Shown here piece after piece: positions 33,747 to 43,714 of a DNA stretch of 64,000 nucleotides (the stretch's first letter is position 1; the number at the start of each line of letters is the position of its first letter). Origin of the DNA: an uncultured Verrucomicrobiota bacterium (GTDB lineage: Bacteria > Verrucomicrobiota > Verrucomicrobiia > Limisphaerales > UBA9464); NCBI GenBank assembly GCA_903907925.1, contig CAIVQB010000106.1, positions 88,990 through 152,989 of the forward strand, read 5' to 3'. Made by a program: the position numbers and the translations under genes. Under the pieces are notes generated by a model that was not told the DNA's origin, did no database searches, and saw only the letters and a list, made by a program, of their open reading frames with translations.

Positions 33747-36596
33747 TCAATGGCCCGGAGTCCTGCGCTGAGGCCGTGGAGGCTGGGAATGGCCTTTTGA
33801 CGGCGTCAGCAAGGGTTTCAGGTACCGTCCGGTTTGGGACTGTTTGACCTGCGCCACCGATTCCGGGGTGCCTTCCGCGATCACCCTTCCGCCCTCGGCA
33901 CCGCCTTCGGGTCCGAGATCGATGACCCAGTCGGCCTCGGCGATCAGGTCGAGATTGTGCTCGATGATCATCACGGTGTGGCCGCCATCGACCAATCGCT
34001 GGACGACTTCCACCAGCCGGCGTACGTCTTCGATGTGCAGGCCGATGGTGGGTTCTTCCAGGATGAAGAGATCCGACCGGGAAGCGCTGCCACCACGTCG
34101 AGCGGGGGCGCCGATGGATCCCGGGCCGGGTCGAAGTCCGGACAGGAGATGCGAGACCAATTTGATGCGCTGCGCTTCGCCGCCGCTCAAGGTCGGGCTC
34201 GTCTGCCCGAGTTGGAGGTAGTCGAGACCGGTGTCGCGAAGTGCCTCCAGCGGCCGCCGCAACATCGTGTGAGCGGCGAAAAATTCCAGGGCCTCGCCCA
34301 CACTGAGATCCAGAACATCCGCGATGGATTTCCCGTTCCAATGAACATCGAGGGTCTCGGGATTGAACCGTCGGCCGGCGCAGGTCTCGCATCGAACCTG
34401 GGCGCTCGGCAGGAAGTTCATTTCAAGCCGGGTGAATCCGGCTCCATCGCACGCCGGACAACGGCCCTGAACGGAGTTGAAGCTGAACCGGCTGACCGAA
34501 TAGCCCCGCAGTTTGGCCTCCTGGGTGCTCGCGAAAATCTCGCGGATGCGATCGAAGAATCCGACATACGTGGCCGGCGTCGAACGCGGGGTCCGGCCGA
34601 TCGGGGACTGGTCGACCTCATGAACTGCCTGAAGAAGTTCCGCACCGGAAACGCGGAGTCCGCCCCGGGTTTTTCCGCGCTTTCCCTTGCGCGCCAACGC
34701 CGCTTGGACCGCGGGCAGCAGGCAATCCTTCACCAGGGTGCTTTTCCCGGAGCCGCTGACTCCGGTCACCGCCACAAAACGACCCAATGGAAACCGCACC
34801 GTCAGGTTCTTGAGATTGTTGGCATCGGCCTCTTCGAGAATCAGCCATGGCTGGCCCTTCGGCGTCACCGGTCGGCGGGTGCCGCGGGTCGGAAACGAAG
34901 GCGGGCTGGCAAGGCATCGACCGGTGACGGACGCGGGATTCCGCCGCAGATCCTCCAAGGTGCCCACCGCGACCACTTCGCCTCCCTTCACGCCGGCGCC
35001 CGGACCCAGGTCGAGGACCCAATCAGCCCGTCGCATGGTCGCCTCGTCGTGTTCGACCACCACCAGGGAGTTCCCGCGATTCCGCAACCGGGCGAGGGTG
35101 TCCAGCAGTTGATCGTTGTCGCGCGGATGCAGTCCGATGGTGGGTTCGTCGAGGATGTAGAGGACGCCGCTGAGGTTCGATCCGAGTTGGGCGGCGAGGC
35201 GGATCCTTTGAGCTTCACCACCGGAAAGCGTGGTGACTCCGCGACCCAGCTGCAGGTAACCGAGGCCGACTTCCGAGAGAAACCGCAGCCGCTCGCGAAT
35301 CTCTGGAAGAATGTCCCGCGCGATCAATGCAGCGCGATCGGCCAAGCGAAGCGAGGTGGCCCAGGCGAGGGCTGCGTCGACGGAAAACGCTCCCAGATCA
35401 TCGATCGTGGGACCGGGAGTCGGAGGGGTTCGGCGTCCGCGATTCGGACTGGCGCCGGTCGCATCCATCTCCAAATGAACCGCGCGGGCTTCGGGGCGGA
35501 GGCGGCTTCCGTGGCAGGCCGGGCAGGGTTCACGCTTGCCCTCCTGCCAGCGCCACCAGCTTTCTTCGATCGATTCCGCATCGGCCCCGCGGTCTGCGTC
35601 CGGCAGATAGAACATTTCGCCAAAACCCCGGCATTTCGGACACCAACCCTGGCTCGAGTTGTAGCTGAATTGCTTGGGATCCAGCGGAGCGAAGGAGGTG
35701 GAACACTTGGGACAGGCCCGTTCGGTGGAATGAACGGTCAACTGCCCGAGACGGTCGAGCGCGTACAGCACGCCTTTGCCAACGGTGAGTGCCCGTTCGA
35801 CGATTCCCGCCCTTTGACCCGGTTCAGCGGTCTTGGAACGACGCCCTTCAATCACGCCGACCACCACTTCAATGTCGTGTTCCTTGAAGCGATCCAGGCG
35901 GAACGGCTCTCCCGCGTCGTACCAACGGCCGTCCGCGCGGAGTTCGTCGAATCCCTGAGCCGTGGCCCAGGTCGCGATCTGGGAATGGAATCCTTTCCGG
36001 TTCTTTATCACTGGCGCGAGCACGGTGAGATCACCCCGTGCCGCCGCCTCCGTTTCGAGCGAGGCAAGGAGCGCGTCACGGGTCTGACCGCGGACCGGAA
36101 TCTGGCATTTCGGGCAATACTGCGTCCCGAGCCGGGCGAACAACAGACGGACGAACTGGTGGATTTCCGTCACCGTGGCGACCGTGCTCTTCCCGCCGCC
36201 GCGCGAGACATTTTGTTCAATGCTCACCGTCGGTGGCAGACCGGCGATGAGATCCACGTCGGGCCGGTTCAGTTGTTCAACGAACTGCCGGGAATAGGCG
36301 CTCATCGAATCTAGGAAACGGCGTTGTCCCTCGGCGAAGAGAAGATCGAAGGCCAGTGTGCTCTTCCCGCTGCCGCTGACGCCGGTGATGACCACGAACT
36401 TGCCCCGGGGGATGTCGACGGAAATGTTCTTCAGGTTGTGTTCCCGCGCCCCCCGGACGGCGATGGCATCCGCCGGCAGGGCAGGGCGGCCGGCGGCGGG
36501 TAGAAGTTCGTTCAACACACCCGGATGATGGTGCGGGCTTGAGCGGTCGGCAACTCTGTCTGGGGTTGACGGATCAGGAGCGGACACCGATTTCAT
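33747..36596 (-). CDS. uvrA: Excinuclease ABC subunit A
   Basis: UvrA finds bulky DNA lesions and loads UvrB in nucleotide excision repair. The 949-residue product has two ABC ATPase halves: Walker [10 protein letters not shown] at 72-80 and again near 612-620, signature LSGGEAQRI in each half, and DEPTIGLH / EEPTIGLH Walker B segments. Zinc-binding CPKC/CPAC/CETC pairs are present. Odd: a roughly 45-residue N-terminal extension, and a Gly/Pro/Arg-rich insertion of about 17 residues between the second signature and the second Walker B (after SHLLSG). The ATG at 36596 is the only start that includes the extension; a later start near residue 44 is possible. Confidence 0.95.
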   Translation of the reverse strand: MKSVSAPDPSTPDRVADRSSPHHHPGVLNELLPAAGRPALPADAIAVRGAREHNLKNISVDIPRGKFVVITGVSGSGKSTLAFDLLFAEGQRRFLDSMSAYSRQFVEQLNRPDVDLIAGLPPTVSIEQNVSRGGGKSTVATVTEIHQFVRLLFARLGTQYCPKCQIPVRGQTRDALLASLETEAAARGDLTVLAPVIKNRKGFHSQIATWATAQGFDELRADGRWYDAGEPFRLDRFKEHDIEVVVGVIEGRRSKTAEPGQRAGIVERALTVGKGVLYALDRLGQLTVHSTERACPKCSTSFAPLDPKQFSYNSSQGWCPKCRGFGEMFYLPDADRGADAESIEESWWRWQEGKREPCPACHGSRLRPEARAVHLEMDATGASPNRGRRTPPTPGPTIDDLGAFSVDAALAWATSLRLADRAALIARDILPEIRERLRFLSEVGLGYLQLGRGVTTLSGGEAQRIRLAAQLGSNLSGVLYILDEPTIGLHPRDNDQLLDTLARLRNRGNSLVVVEHDEATMRRADWVLDLGPGAGVKGGEVVAVGTLEDLRRNPASVTGRCLASPPSFPTRGTRRPVTPKGQPWLILEEADANNLKNLTVRFPLGRFVAVTGVSGSGKSTLVKDCLLPAVQAALARKGKRGKTRGGLRVSGAELLQAVHEVDQSPIGRTPRSTPATYVGFFDRIREIFASTQEAKLRGYSVSRFSFNSVQGRCPACDGAGFTRLEMNFLPSAQVRCETCAGRRFNPETLDVHWNGKSIADVLDLSVGEALEFFAAHTMLRRPLEALRDTGLDYLQLGQTSPTLSGGEAQRIKLVSHLLSGLRPGPGSIGAPARRGGSASRSDLFILEEPTIGLHIEDVRRLVEVVQRLVDGGHTVMIIEHNLDLIAEADWVIDLGPEGGAEGGRVIAEGTPESVAQVKQSQTGRYLKPLLTPSKGHSQPPRPQRRTPGH

Positions 36597-36691
36597 GATT
36601 CAACCGGAGTTCCGCGTTCACGCGGTTCCGGGAGTCACGTCCACGCGACTCATCGCGAGATTCGCTCCATCGGTCGCCGCAGAAAAAGGGA

Positions 36692-36718
36692 CACTGATTT
36701 CACGAATTCGCACCGATT
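36692..36718 (+). repeat. Triple CACGGATT-like repeat, copy 2
   Basis: Units CACTGATT, CACGAATT and CACCGATT start at 36692, 36701 and 36711, the same 9/10 spacing as 29526-29552. A nearby run (36748-36776), read on the minus strand, contains GGATGAAC-like direct repeats. Both lie in the gap between uvrA and the small lipoprotein gene. Confidence 0.7.
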
Positions 36719-36817
36719 AAGACAAAATGATACTGCACCGACCCAATTCGGTTCATTCCGTTCATCCTGTCAAAAACAGTGGCCACCCATCCTTGGTCTA
36801 TTCCGAAGGGTTCCGGC

Positions 36818-37213
36818 TCAGCGGCGGATGTCTTGCACGAGGACGAGCCGGTGGGCGGAGTCGAACTGGAGCTGGCGGAACCGGTGGAAGGAACCGCCGC
36901 CGACGGTCGTGCCGGTGGTGGTGTCGGCTGCTCCGCTGGTCGCACCGAGCCCGAAGGTGAACGACGGCGGGGTGTCGGTTCCCGCATCCCATTCGGCGAT
37001 GACGGAATGATCCTTCAACTCCAGCGTGTGAGCAGGAGGACCCAGCCGGCGGACTGCGGACTCATAATTCAGCGTGCCGATTTCGGCGCGCAACGTCCGC
37101 AGTGAGGGAAGCGCGCCGGGCTCGGTGCGGCAACCGACCGTGGCCACCAACATCCCGGCGACGACCGCAATTCTGGAAGCCAAAACCAACCGCACGGAGG
37201 ATTCCCATGACAT
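36818..37213 (-). CDS. Small putative lipoprotein, unknown function
   Basis: A 131-residue protein with an N-terminal hydrophobic signal (about 9-27) ending in TVGC, a loose lipobox with C28 as the likely lipidation site. The mature part has a helix (SLRTLRAEIGTLNYESAVRRLGPP), then strands (AHTLELKDHSVIAEWD) and a Gly/Thr-rich loop (about 88-112), ending FRQLQFDSAHRLVLVQDIRR. The pattern resembles SmpA/OmlA-like small lipoproteins, which also pair a helix and a sheet, but I cannot confirm that. ATG 37213 is chosen because it gives the signal; the longer upstream frame overlaps the lysA leader. It is divergent from lysA. Confidence 0.7.
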   Translation of the reverse strand: MSWESSVRLVLASRIAVVAGMLVATVGCRTEPGALPSLRTLRAEIGTLNYESAVRRLGPPAHTLELKDHSVIAEWDAGTDTPPSFTFGLGATSGAADTTTGTTVGGGSFHRFRQLQFDSAHRLVLVQDIRR

Positions 37214-37380
37214 GGCAGCAGTGTGCCGCGGGGTGGCGCGACAGGGAATCCCGGAGTCGTAGTGGACTTGATGGCAGAGGGTTCCACGGTTTTCAGGAGG
37301 AGACTGGCGGGGGTGGCGGTTCCGAAAAGGTCGCCTGCGGCCTTGCGGTGGATTCCCCCCGTGTGGCACAACCCGCGGCC

Positions 37381-38709
37381 GTGCATTCATTCCGGTACTC
37401 TGGCAAAGAACTGTTCTGCGAAAACGTCTCCCTGAGCGCGTTGGCGAAGCGGCACGGCACGCCGCTGTACGTTTATTCCCAGGCCACGCTGAGCGATCAC
37501 TTCACCAAACTCGACCAGGCGCTCGCCCCGGTGCCGCACCTGGTTTGCTTCGCGATGAAGTCGAATTCCAACCTCGGGGTGATTCGCACTCTCGCCGGAT
37601 TGGGCAGCGGATTTGACACCGTCAGCGCCGGTGAAATCCAGCGGGTGATCGCCGCGGGCGGGGATCCGCGCCGCTGTGTCTTCGCGGGTGTTGGGAAGAC
37701 CGAGGAGGAAATCGCCTTCGGCCTGCGCAACGACATTTACAGCTTTAATGTCGAGTCCGAGGCTGAATTGCGCCGCATCAGCCGGGTGGCCCTCAAGCTC
37801 AAGAAGATCGCGCCCGTGGCGGTCCGGGTGAATCCCAACATTGACGCCGGCACCCACGCCAAGATCACCACCGGAACCTACGAGAACAAATTCGGCATTG
37901 CCTTCGAGGAGATCGAGGGCGTTTACGCGCGGGCGGCGCGACTGCCAAACCTTCGGCTGCGTGGACTCCAGATGCACATCGGGTCGCAGTTGACCGACGT
38001 AACCCCGTTTCGCAAGGCAGTGGAGAAGGTGGTGCCCCTCGTCGAGCGCCTCAATCGCAAGCACGGCTTCGATTTCTTCAGCATCGGCGGCGGCATTGGC
38101 ATTGTTTACAACCCGGCCCTGGCCAGCGGGGATCCCGCCTGGTGGCACACTGCGGCGGGCCGAAAGGTGCTGACTCCGGAACGGTACGCCGCGACATTGA
38201 TTCCATTGCTGCAGCCGCTCGGGTTGAAGATTCTCCTGGAACCGGGCCGTTTCATCACCGGCAACGCGGGAGCACTCCTCACCCGGGTGGAATTCATCAA
38301 GAAGACCGGGCGGAAGAATTTCGTGATCGTCGACGCCGCGATGAACGACCTCATCCGGCCGGCATTTTATGACAGCTACCACGAGATCGTGCCGTTGGTG
38401 AAAAAGTCGGGCGCAACGGTTTCTTCCGATGTGGTGGGACCGATCTGTGAGTCCGGCGACTATTTCGCCAAGGATCGTCCGTTGCCCAAAGTGGGTGAGG
38501 GCGACTTCCTGGCGTTGCTCAGTGCCGGCGCGTATGGGGCGGTCATGGGCAGCACCTACAACAGCCGGCCGCTGGCTGCAGAAGTACTCGTGAACGGCTC
38601 CCGGTCCGCCGTCGTCCGGGAACGGCAGCCGGTCGAAGAAATCTGGCGGAACGAAAAGACTGCGCCGTGGCAAACCGCACGTCCCGGTCGGGGCAAATCC
38701 GGCCGGTAG
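37381..38709 (+). CDS. lysA: Diaminopimelate decarboxylase
   Basis: LysA decarboxylates meso-diaminopimelate to lysine, the last step of lysine synthesis. The product (442 residues) is a fold-type III PLP enzyme: the Schiff-base lysine is K60 in [22 protein letters not shown] follows, then HIGSQL, the phosphate-binding [17 protein letters not shown], and [11 protein letters not shown] with the catalytic cysteine-glutamate pair from the partner subunit. I chose GTG 37381 because [14 protein letters not shown] matches the usual N terminus; GTG 37363 is an alternative. An 82-residue upstream extension in the same frame reads as non-coding. pyrH follows after 110 bases. Confidence 0.92.
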   Translation: MHSFRYSGKELFCENVSLSALAKRHGTPLYVYSQATLSDHFTKLDQALAPVPHLVCFAMKSNSNLGVIRTLAGLGSGFDTVSAGEIQRVIAAGGDPRRCVFAGVGKTEEEIAFGLRNDIYSFNVESEAELRRISRVALKLKKIAPVAVRVNPNIDAGTHAKITTGTYENKFGIAFEEIEGVYARAARLPNLRLRGLQMHIGSQLTDVTPFRKAVEKVVPLVERLNRKHGFDFFSIGGGIGIVYNPALASGDPAWWHTAAGRKVLTPERYAATLIPLLQPLGLKILLEPGRFITGNAGALLTRVEFIKKTGRKNFVIVDAAMNDLIRPAFYDSYHEIVPLVKKSGATVSSDVVGPICESGDYFAKDRPLPKVGEGDFLALLSAGAYGAVMGSTYNSRPLAAEVLVNGSRSAVVRERQPVEEIWRNEKTAPWQTARPGRGKSGR

Positions 38710-38780
38710 TCGGTGGTCGCCCCGGTCGGTGTCGTTGGGTCCGCGACCCGCACGGGATCAATGTCGGGTCTCGCCGCGGT

Positions 38781-38809
38781 TTGACCGCATTTGACAGGGC
38801 TGTTACAAC
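38781..38809 (+). promoter_or_regulatory. Possible promoter of pyrH-frr
   Basis: TTGACC (38781-38786) and TACAAC (38804-38809) have 17-base spacing. The -10 box ends only 10 bases before the pyrH ATG, so a transcript from it would be almost leaderless. Confidence 0.45.
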
Positions 38810-38819
38810 CGGTGAGCCA

Positions 38820-39557
38820 ATGAAGAGAAAGTTACCCACCCCACCCCAGCCCCGTTATTGTCGTATCCTCCTGAAGCTCAGTGGAGAAGCGCTGGGCGGC
38901 GAGGCCGGATTCGGGATCAATCCCGAGGCGGTCCACGACATGGCCCGGCAGGTGAAGGAGGTCCAGGATCTCCAAGTCCAGGTGGTGATCGTCGTCGGTG
39001 GCGGCAACATCTTCCGCGGATTGCAGGGCAGCGAGCGCGGGATTGAGCGGGCCACGGGAGACTACATGGGAATGCTCGCCACGGTGATTAACGCCCTCGC
39101 GCTTCAGGACGCGCTCGAAAAGGTGGGTGTCCACACGCGGGTCCTCAGCGCCATCACTATGACCCAAATCGCCGAACCGTTCATCCGCCGGCGCGCGGTG
39201 CGCCATTTGGAAAAAGGGCGGGTGGTCATCTTCGCGGCCGGCACCGGCAATCCGTTTTTCTCCACCGACACCGCGGCGGCTCTCCGGGCGAACGAGATCA
39301 ACGCCGAGGTGGTGCTCAAGGCCACCAAGGTCGACGGCATCTACGACAAGGACCCGAAGAAGCATCCCGACGCCAAGCGCTACAAACAGATCAGCTATTC
39401 CGAGGCGTTGCAGAAGCAGTTGAAAGTGATGGATGCGGCGGCGTTTGCCCTGTGTCAGGACAACAAGATGCCGATCATCGTTTTCGATTTTTTCAAGGCC
39501 CACAACCTGATGCGCGTGGTCATGGGCGAACCCGTCGGCACGCTGGTGACCGTCTGA
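38820..39557 (+). CDS. pyrH: Uridylate kinase
   Basis: Bacterial UMP kinase phosphorylates UMP to UDP; it belongs to the amino-acid-kinase fold, not the usual NMP kinase fold. The 245-residue product shows [10 protein letters not shown] at 16-25, [45 protein letters not shown] and [15 protein letters not shown], all diagnostic. ATG 38820 gives a basic N terminus slightly longer than usual ([12 protein letters not shown]). It is followed by frr after 41 bases, the classic pyrH-frr order of the rpsB-tsf-pyrH-frr cluster, but rpsB and tsf are not upstream here. Confidence 0.95.
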   Translation: MKRKLPTPPQPRYCRILLKLSGEALGGEAGFGINPEAVHDMARQVKEVQDLQVQVVIVVGGGNIFRGLQGSERGIERATGDYMGMLATVINALALQDALEKVGVHTRVLSAITMTQIAEPFIRRRAVRHLEKGRVVIFAAGTGNPFFSTDTAAALRANEINAEVVLKATKVDGIYDKDPKKHPDAKRYKQISYSEALQKQLKVMDAAAFALCQDNKMPIIVFDFFKAHNLMRVVMGEPVGTLVTV

Positions 39558-39598
39558 CATTTTCCTTCCGCAACGACTCCATTCCAATCCCCACCGCC

Positions 39599-40159
39599 AT
39601 GTCCATTGACGAGATTCTGTTTGAAGCCGAGGAGAAGATGCTCAAGACCGAGGACCATCTGGTCTCCCAGTTCGCCGGGGTACGCACCGGAAAGGCCATG
39701 CCGGCGCTGATCGAGAACGTCATGGTCGAGGCCTACGGCTCCAACATGCGGCTCAAGGAGCTGGCGACCATTTCCGCGCCCGAATCCCGGATGTTGATGG
39801 TTCAGCCCTTCGACGCCGGCAACACCAAGGCCATCGAAAAGGCCATCCAGAGCGCGAACATGGGCCTGAATCCAGCCACCCAGGGAAAGTTCATCCGCAT
39901 CGTTCTTCCCGACCTCAGCACCGAACGCCGCCAGGAGTTCGTGAAGATCTGCAAGAAGATGTCCGAGGACGGGCGGGTCGCGATCCGCACGGAACGCCGT
40001 CAGGCTCTCGAAGGACTCAAGAAGGCGAAGAACGATGGCGGTGTGTCCGAGGACGACATCGAGACCGCGGAAGGGTCCGTCCAAAAGCTCACCGATCAGT
40101 TCATCCGGAAAATCGACGAGCACCTCGCTCACAAGGAAAAGGAAATCCTCACCGTTTGA
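39599..40159 (+). CDS. frr: Ribosome recycling factor
   Basis: RRF, with EF-G, splits the post-termination ribosome. The 186-residue product has the standard length and motifs: FAGVRTGKAMPALIENVMVEAYG, LKELATISAPESRMLMVQPFD, and the long C-terminal helix bundle ending DQFIRKIDEHLAHKEKEILTV. ATG 39599 gives the expected N terminus; upstream codons in the same frame lie inside pyrH. It is co-oriented with pyrH and probably on its transcript. A hairpin that belongs to a repeat element begins eight bases after the stop and may end transcription. Confidence 0.95.
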   Translation: MSIDEILFEAEEKMLKTEDHLVSQFAGVRTGKAMPALIENVMVEAYGSNMRLKELATISAPESRMLMVQPFDAGNTKAIEKAIQSANMGLNPATQGKFIRIVLPDLSTERRQEFVKICKKMSEDGRVAIRTERRQALEGLKKAKNDGGVSEDDIETAEGSVQKLTDQFIRKIDEHLAHKEKEILTV

Positions 40160-40166
40160 ATCAACT

Positions 40167-40257
40167 GGGAGCGCCGTCATCCTGACGGCTTGGAGGTTTG
40201 CGTGGAGTCGGAGTTGACGCTAGAACAGGCAGTCGCCGGCAGGGTGCCAGCGCTCCG
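40167..40257. repeat. REP-like doublet with 23-base inverted ends
   Basis: The left arm 40167-40189 (beginning GGGAGCGCCGTCATCC) and the right arm 40235-40257, read on the minus strand (beginning CGGAGCGCTGGCACCC), match at about 18 of 23 bases. The left arm folds by itself into a 7-bp hairpin, GCCGTCA/TGACGGC (40173-40189). Placement is between the convergent frr and protease genes, as for REP/BIME elements. It may also serve as a terminator. Confidence 0.7.
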
Positions 40258-40294
40258 GGTACGCGGGGTTCGAAGGATGTCGCGGTGATTCGTT

Positions 40295-41308
40295 TTAACG
40301 GCGGCGGCGTTGATAGGCGGCTAGTCCCGCGATGCCCAGGAGGCCCATCAGGCCGGGCAATGAAACCGGAGTTTCGGGGACGCCGACGATGGAGTTGATC
40401 CATTCCACGTTGCTGGAAATTCGGGTCGCGACCCATTCGGCGGGGATGTCCTGAACCGCATCGGGGATGCTTCCAAAACCATCCAGATAAAGCCCGCCGG
40501 CATCGAAGACCGCGGCTTGGAAACTCGAACCGTCGGTGGGCGTGAACCGCCATCCGGTAACGACGCCGTAGTTGATGCCGGCCAGTTTCCAGACACCGTT
40601 CTCCTGGATGAACACCCCGCCGCCGCTGTCTCCGTTCGAGAGCGTGACCTCATCAGGAAGCCCGCCGGCGGTCGTGGTGTCACCCGGAGTCGAGACCCGG
40701 TCGAAATCAGCGCCCAACAGGCTGCCCAAGCCCTGCGCGGAGGCATCCTCGATGGCGGATACCACATTTTGCCCCCAACGGGTTTGGAAATCAGTAGATC
40801 CCCAAAGCCAGCCACGGTTGGCGGTCGGACTCGCGCCGGGAACGTCGACCTCATCGCCGCGCAGGGTTCCGCGTCCAAAGACGGTCAGGGTCTTGCCCGC
40901 CTCGTCTGAACCCTGGTAGAGCGGTGCCCAGGTGGGAAATGGATGATCGACCTTCATCAGGGTCAGATCGGAATTGGGACTGTTCCAGGCCGCAGTCGTC
41001 GTATAGGTCTGGCCCTGAAACGAGACCACCGCACCGGGTGCGCCGCCAACGTGCCGGGCGGTGATCATGTATTCCGGCGCGATGGCAGTGGCGAGGACGG
41101 AGCCGTACTGGATTTCCCATTGCCATCCGCTGCCGTCGCCGGGATCGGTGACGTTGTGCGAGGGATCGCCAGTGCTGTAAAAAATAAGTGCCCGCGAGGG
41201 AAGCGGGGCAGCGACAAGGATCAACGCCACGATCAGGGCTTTTCGGAAGGCAGGATTCTCCCGAGGGATCAGAAGAGTTTTGTCCGGGCGCTGGAGGTTG
41301 GCCGTCAT
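40295..41308 (-). CDS. Exported trypsin-like serine protease with PEP-CTERM-like anchor
   Basis: A 337-residue secreted chymotrypsin-fold protease with a full catalytic triad: H86 (ITARHVGG), D114 (NSDLTLMKV) and S228 (SNGDSGGGVF). The N-terminal signal is RKALIVALILVAAPLPSRA (about 22-40) after a polar leader. The C terminus has VPETPVSLPG at about 308-317, a hydrophobic helix and RRRR, the layout of a PEP-CTERM sorting signal. The protease is thus likely held at the outer membrane or released after sorting. It is convergent with frr and divergent from the symporter gene. Its target is unknown. Confidence 0.85.
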   Translation of the reverse strand: MTANLQRPDKTLLIPRENPAFRKALIVALILVAAPLPSRALIFYSTGDPSHNVTDPGDGSGWQWEIQYGSVLATAIAPEYMITARHVGGAPGAVVSFQGQTYTTTAAWNSPNSDLTLMKVDHPFPTWAPLYQGSDEAGKTLTVFGRGTLRGDEVDVPGASPTANRGWLWGSTDFQTRWGQNVVSAIEDASAQGLGSLLGADFDRVSTPGDTTTAGGLPDEVTLSNGDSGGGVFIQENGVWKLAGINYGVVTGWRFTPTDGSSFQAAVFDAGGLYLDGFGSIPDAVQDIPAEWVATRISSNVEWINSIVGVPETPVSLPGLMGLLGIAGLAAYQRRRR

Positions 41309-41457
41309 CGTTCCCTTGATTATCGGCGGGGCGGCAGGATCTCAAGAGGGGAAACGAGAGTTTCGATGAACTCCGAAGGGATTGCCATCCGGCCCCGCAA
41401 TGGAACATCGTCGCCGGCGACACCCGCGCCGGGTTTTCAACCGCCCCCTCCCAACTC

Positions 41458-43278
41458 ATGCACCTGACCTGGTTTGACTGGTCGATCGTTGTTGCCTATT
41501 TCCTGATCAATCTCGGGATCGGCCTCTGGTATCGCAAGCGCGCCACCGGCTCGACCGATGAATTCTTTGTCGGCGGCCGAAACGTCTCCTGGTGGCTCGC
41601 CGGCACCAGCATGGTGGCCACCACCTTTGCCGCCGACACCCCGCTGGCGGTGACCGGCATCGTTGCGGCCAACGGCATCGCCGGGAACTGGGTGTGGTGG
41701 AACATGCTTCTCAGCAGCATGCTCACCGTCTTTTTCTTCGCCCGATTGTGGCGGCGTGCCGGGGTCCAGACTGATGTGGAATTCGCGGAATTGCGTTACA
41801 GCGGTACACCGGCGGCCTTCCTGCGCGGGTTTCGCGCGTTGTACCTCGGACTTCCCATCAACTGCATCATCCTGGGCTGGGTCAACCTGGCGATGGTGAA
41901 GATCCTGATGATGATCTTCCCGGTGCTAACCACCAATCCGCTCGGGCTGTCCGCCAGCGCCGATCCGAAGCTGACCGCCCTCCTCGTGGTCTTCGGCATC
42001 ATGCTGGTGACGGCGGCAATCTCGATGTTGTCGGGCTTGTGGGGCGTTCTGGTGACCGACCTGTTCCAGTTCGTTCTTAAAATGGGAATGGTGGTCGTGC
42101 TGGCGGTATTCGCCGTGCGTGCCGCGGGTGGAATGGGAACGCTGATTGAGAAGTTGCACGCGCTGGATGCCAAGCGCGGTGGAGGCGGTTCGATCCTGTC
42201 GTTCACGCCGGACCTCGGTTCCGCGTGGATGCCGATGATCACTTTCTTCGTTTATTTGGGCGTGAACTGGTGGGCCACCTGGTATCCGGGCGCCGAACCG
42301 GGCGGCGGCGGTTACGTGGCGCAGCGCATCTTCAGCGCCCGCGACGAACGGCATTCGATGCTCGCGACCCTGTGGTTCAGCGTCGCCCATTACGCCATCC
42401 GCCCCTGGCCGTGGATCCTCACCGCGCTGGCCTCGCTGGTCCTGTACCCGGACTTGGTCGACAAAGAATCGGGGTTTGTGAAAACGATCATTGATCCGGC
42501 CGTGTTTCCGCCCGCGCTGGCCGGGTTGATGGTGGCGGCCTTTGCCGCGGCCTACATGTCCACCGTGGCCACCCAGCTCAATTGGGGCGCCTCCTACCTG
42601 GTCAACGACTTCTACCGTCGATTCGTCCGTCCCGGCCGCGAGGATGCGCACTATGTCCGGGCCGGACAGGTCGCGACGCTGATCCTGATGTTCGCCTCCT
42701 GCGGCGTGACTTATTACCAAAGCTCCATTTCCGGGGCCTGGAAGTTCCTCATGGCTATCGGTGCCGGCACCGGGAGTGTGTTCATCCTCCGCTGGTTCTG
42801 GTGGCGCATCAACGCGTGGAGTGAGGTCTCGGCCATGCTCACCTCGTTCGTAGTGTCGATGATTCTGCAATTCGGATTGAAGTGGAAAACCGAGGATCCC
42901 CGTGAGTTCGCCTGGACCGTGTTGGTGACCGTCGCCTGCTCGAACGTCGTGTGGCCGGTGGTCACGCTGCTCACTCCGCCTGAGGATCGGAAGACCCTGT
43001 TGTCCTTCTACCGCCGGGTGCAGCCCGCTGCGGGCCTGTGGGGGCCCATTGCGAAGGAAGCCTCCGATGTCCGCCCGCCGACCGACGGAAACGCCAACCT
43101 GCGTGACTGGCTGGCCGGATGCGTGATGATCTACCTGACCCTGTTCGGCACGGGGAAACTGATCTTTGGCGAAACGGGCACCGGTCTGGTCCTGCTGGCG
43201 GTGGCCGCGGCAGCGGGGATTCTCGTGTATTGGGACCTCAGTCGGCGGGGCTGGAAGGTCTTTGGGGACGGGCCATAG
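41458..43278 (+). CDS. Sodium:solute symporter family protein
   Basis: A 606-residue SSS-family secondary transporter that uses the sodium gradient. The first helix (DWSIVVAYFLINLGIGLWYR) and the following STDEFFVGGRNVSWWLAGTSMVATTFAADTP are hallmark SSS sequence, and about 13-14 helices follow. The solute is not clear; the GNWVWWNMLLSS segment and the long GGGG-rich loop (about 240-290) resemble uncharacterised members from Bacteroidota and PVC bacteria. The next small gene starts nine bases downstream and may be co-transcribed. It is divergent from the protease gene. Confidence 0.88.
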   Translation: MHLTWFDWSIVVAYFLINLGIGLWYRKRATGSTDEFFVGGRNVSWWLAGTSMVATTFAADTPLAVTGIVAANGIAGNWVWWNMLLSSMLTVFFFARLWRRAGVQTDVEFAELRYSGTPAAFLRGFRALYLGLPINCIILGWVNLAMVKILMMIFPVLTTNPLGLSASADPKLTALLVVFGIMLVTAAISMLSGLWGVLVTDLFQFVLKMGMVVVLAVFAVRAAGGMGTLIEKLHALDAKRGGGGSILSFTPDLGSAWMPMITFFVYLGVNWWATWYPGAEPGGGGYVAQRIFSARDERHSMLATLWFSVAHYAIRPWPWILTALASLVLYPDLVDKESGFVKTIIDPAVFPPALAGLMVAAFAAAYMSTVATQLNWGASYLVNDFYRRFVRPGREDAHYVRAGQVATLILMFASCGVTYYQSSISGAWKFLMAIGAGTGSVFILRWFWWRINAWSEVSAMLTSFVVSMILQFGLKWKTEDPREFAWTVLVTVACSNVVWPVVTLLTPPEDRKTLLSFYRRVQPAAGLWGPIAKEASDVRPPTDGNANLRDWLAGCVMIYLTLFGTGKLIFGETGTGLVLLAVAAAAGILVYWDLSRRGWKVFGDGP

Positions 43279-43287
43279 AGATTTCCC

Positions 43288-43707
43288 ATGAATCAGGCTG
43301 TCGACCTCTCATGGCTGGTGGGGAAGTGGGTCGTTGATGTTGAACACAACGACCACAGTTGGTTCTTCCGTTTCTCTGACGGAGGAGTCGTTTCTACCGA
43401 GTCCGACTGGCGCCTCGTTACGTCCGAAGGGATTCGGGTCACTGGTCCGGACGAAGGACAGTTGTTCGGTCTGGGGCAACCCATGGATGCGCGAGCCCGA
43501 GTGTTGGAATTAACGCAGGGAAAGAGGCTGTTGGGATTTCGAATCGCCGGCCGAACCGGCGATCTCTCGTTGGAATTCGATGACCGGGGCGTGCTGGAAT
43601 TCGTAAACCTATCGTCTGGGTACGAATCGTGGAGAGCTCAATTCGGTTCGAATGAAATCATCTGTCTTGGTGGTGGCCAGGTTGTGAGGCACCCGGCCAA
43701 TTCTTGA
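43288..43707 (+). CDS. Small hypothetical protein, DUF6188-like
   Basis: A soluble 139-residue protein with no signal or membrane segment. It alternates strands (WFFRFSDGGVVSTES, RLLGFRIAGRTGDLSLEFDDRGVLEFVN) and ends SSGYESWRAQFGSNEIICLGGGQVVRH. The ending YESWxxxxxxxxxxxxxGGG recalls DUF6188-type immunity-like small proteins, from memory and unverified. Its base composition looks more AT-rich than its neighbours. It starts nine bases after the symporter stop and is convergent with hisA, seven bases away. Function unknown. Confidence 0.7.
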   Translation: MNQAVDLSWLVGKWVVDVEHNDHSWFFRFSDGGVVSTESDWRLVTSEGIRVTGPDEGQLFGLGQPMDARARVLELTQGKRLLGFRIAGRTGDLSLEFDDRGVLEFVNLSSGYESWRAQFGSNEIICLGGGQVVRHPANS

Positions 43708-43714
43708 TTGGAAG

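Noticed and set aside
33834-36314. Long open frame (826 codons) on the plus strand
   Set aside because: It is exactly antisense to uvrA. GC-rich third positions leave the opposite strand open, and the translation shows no family features.
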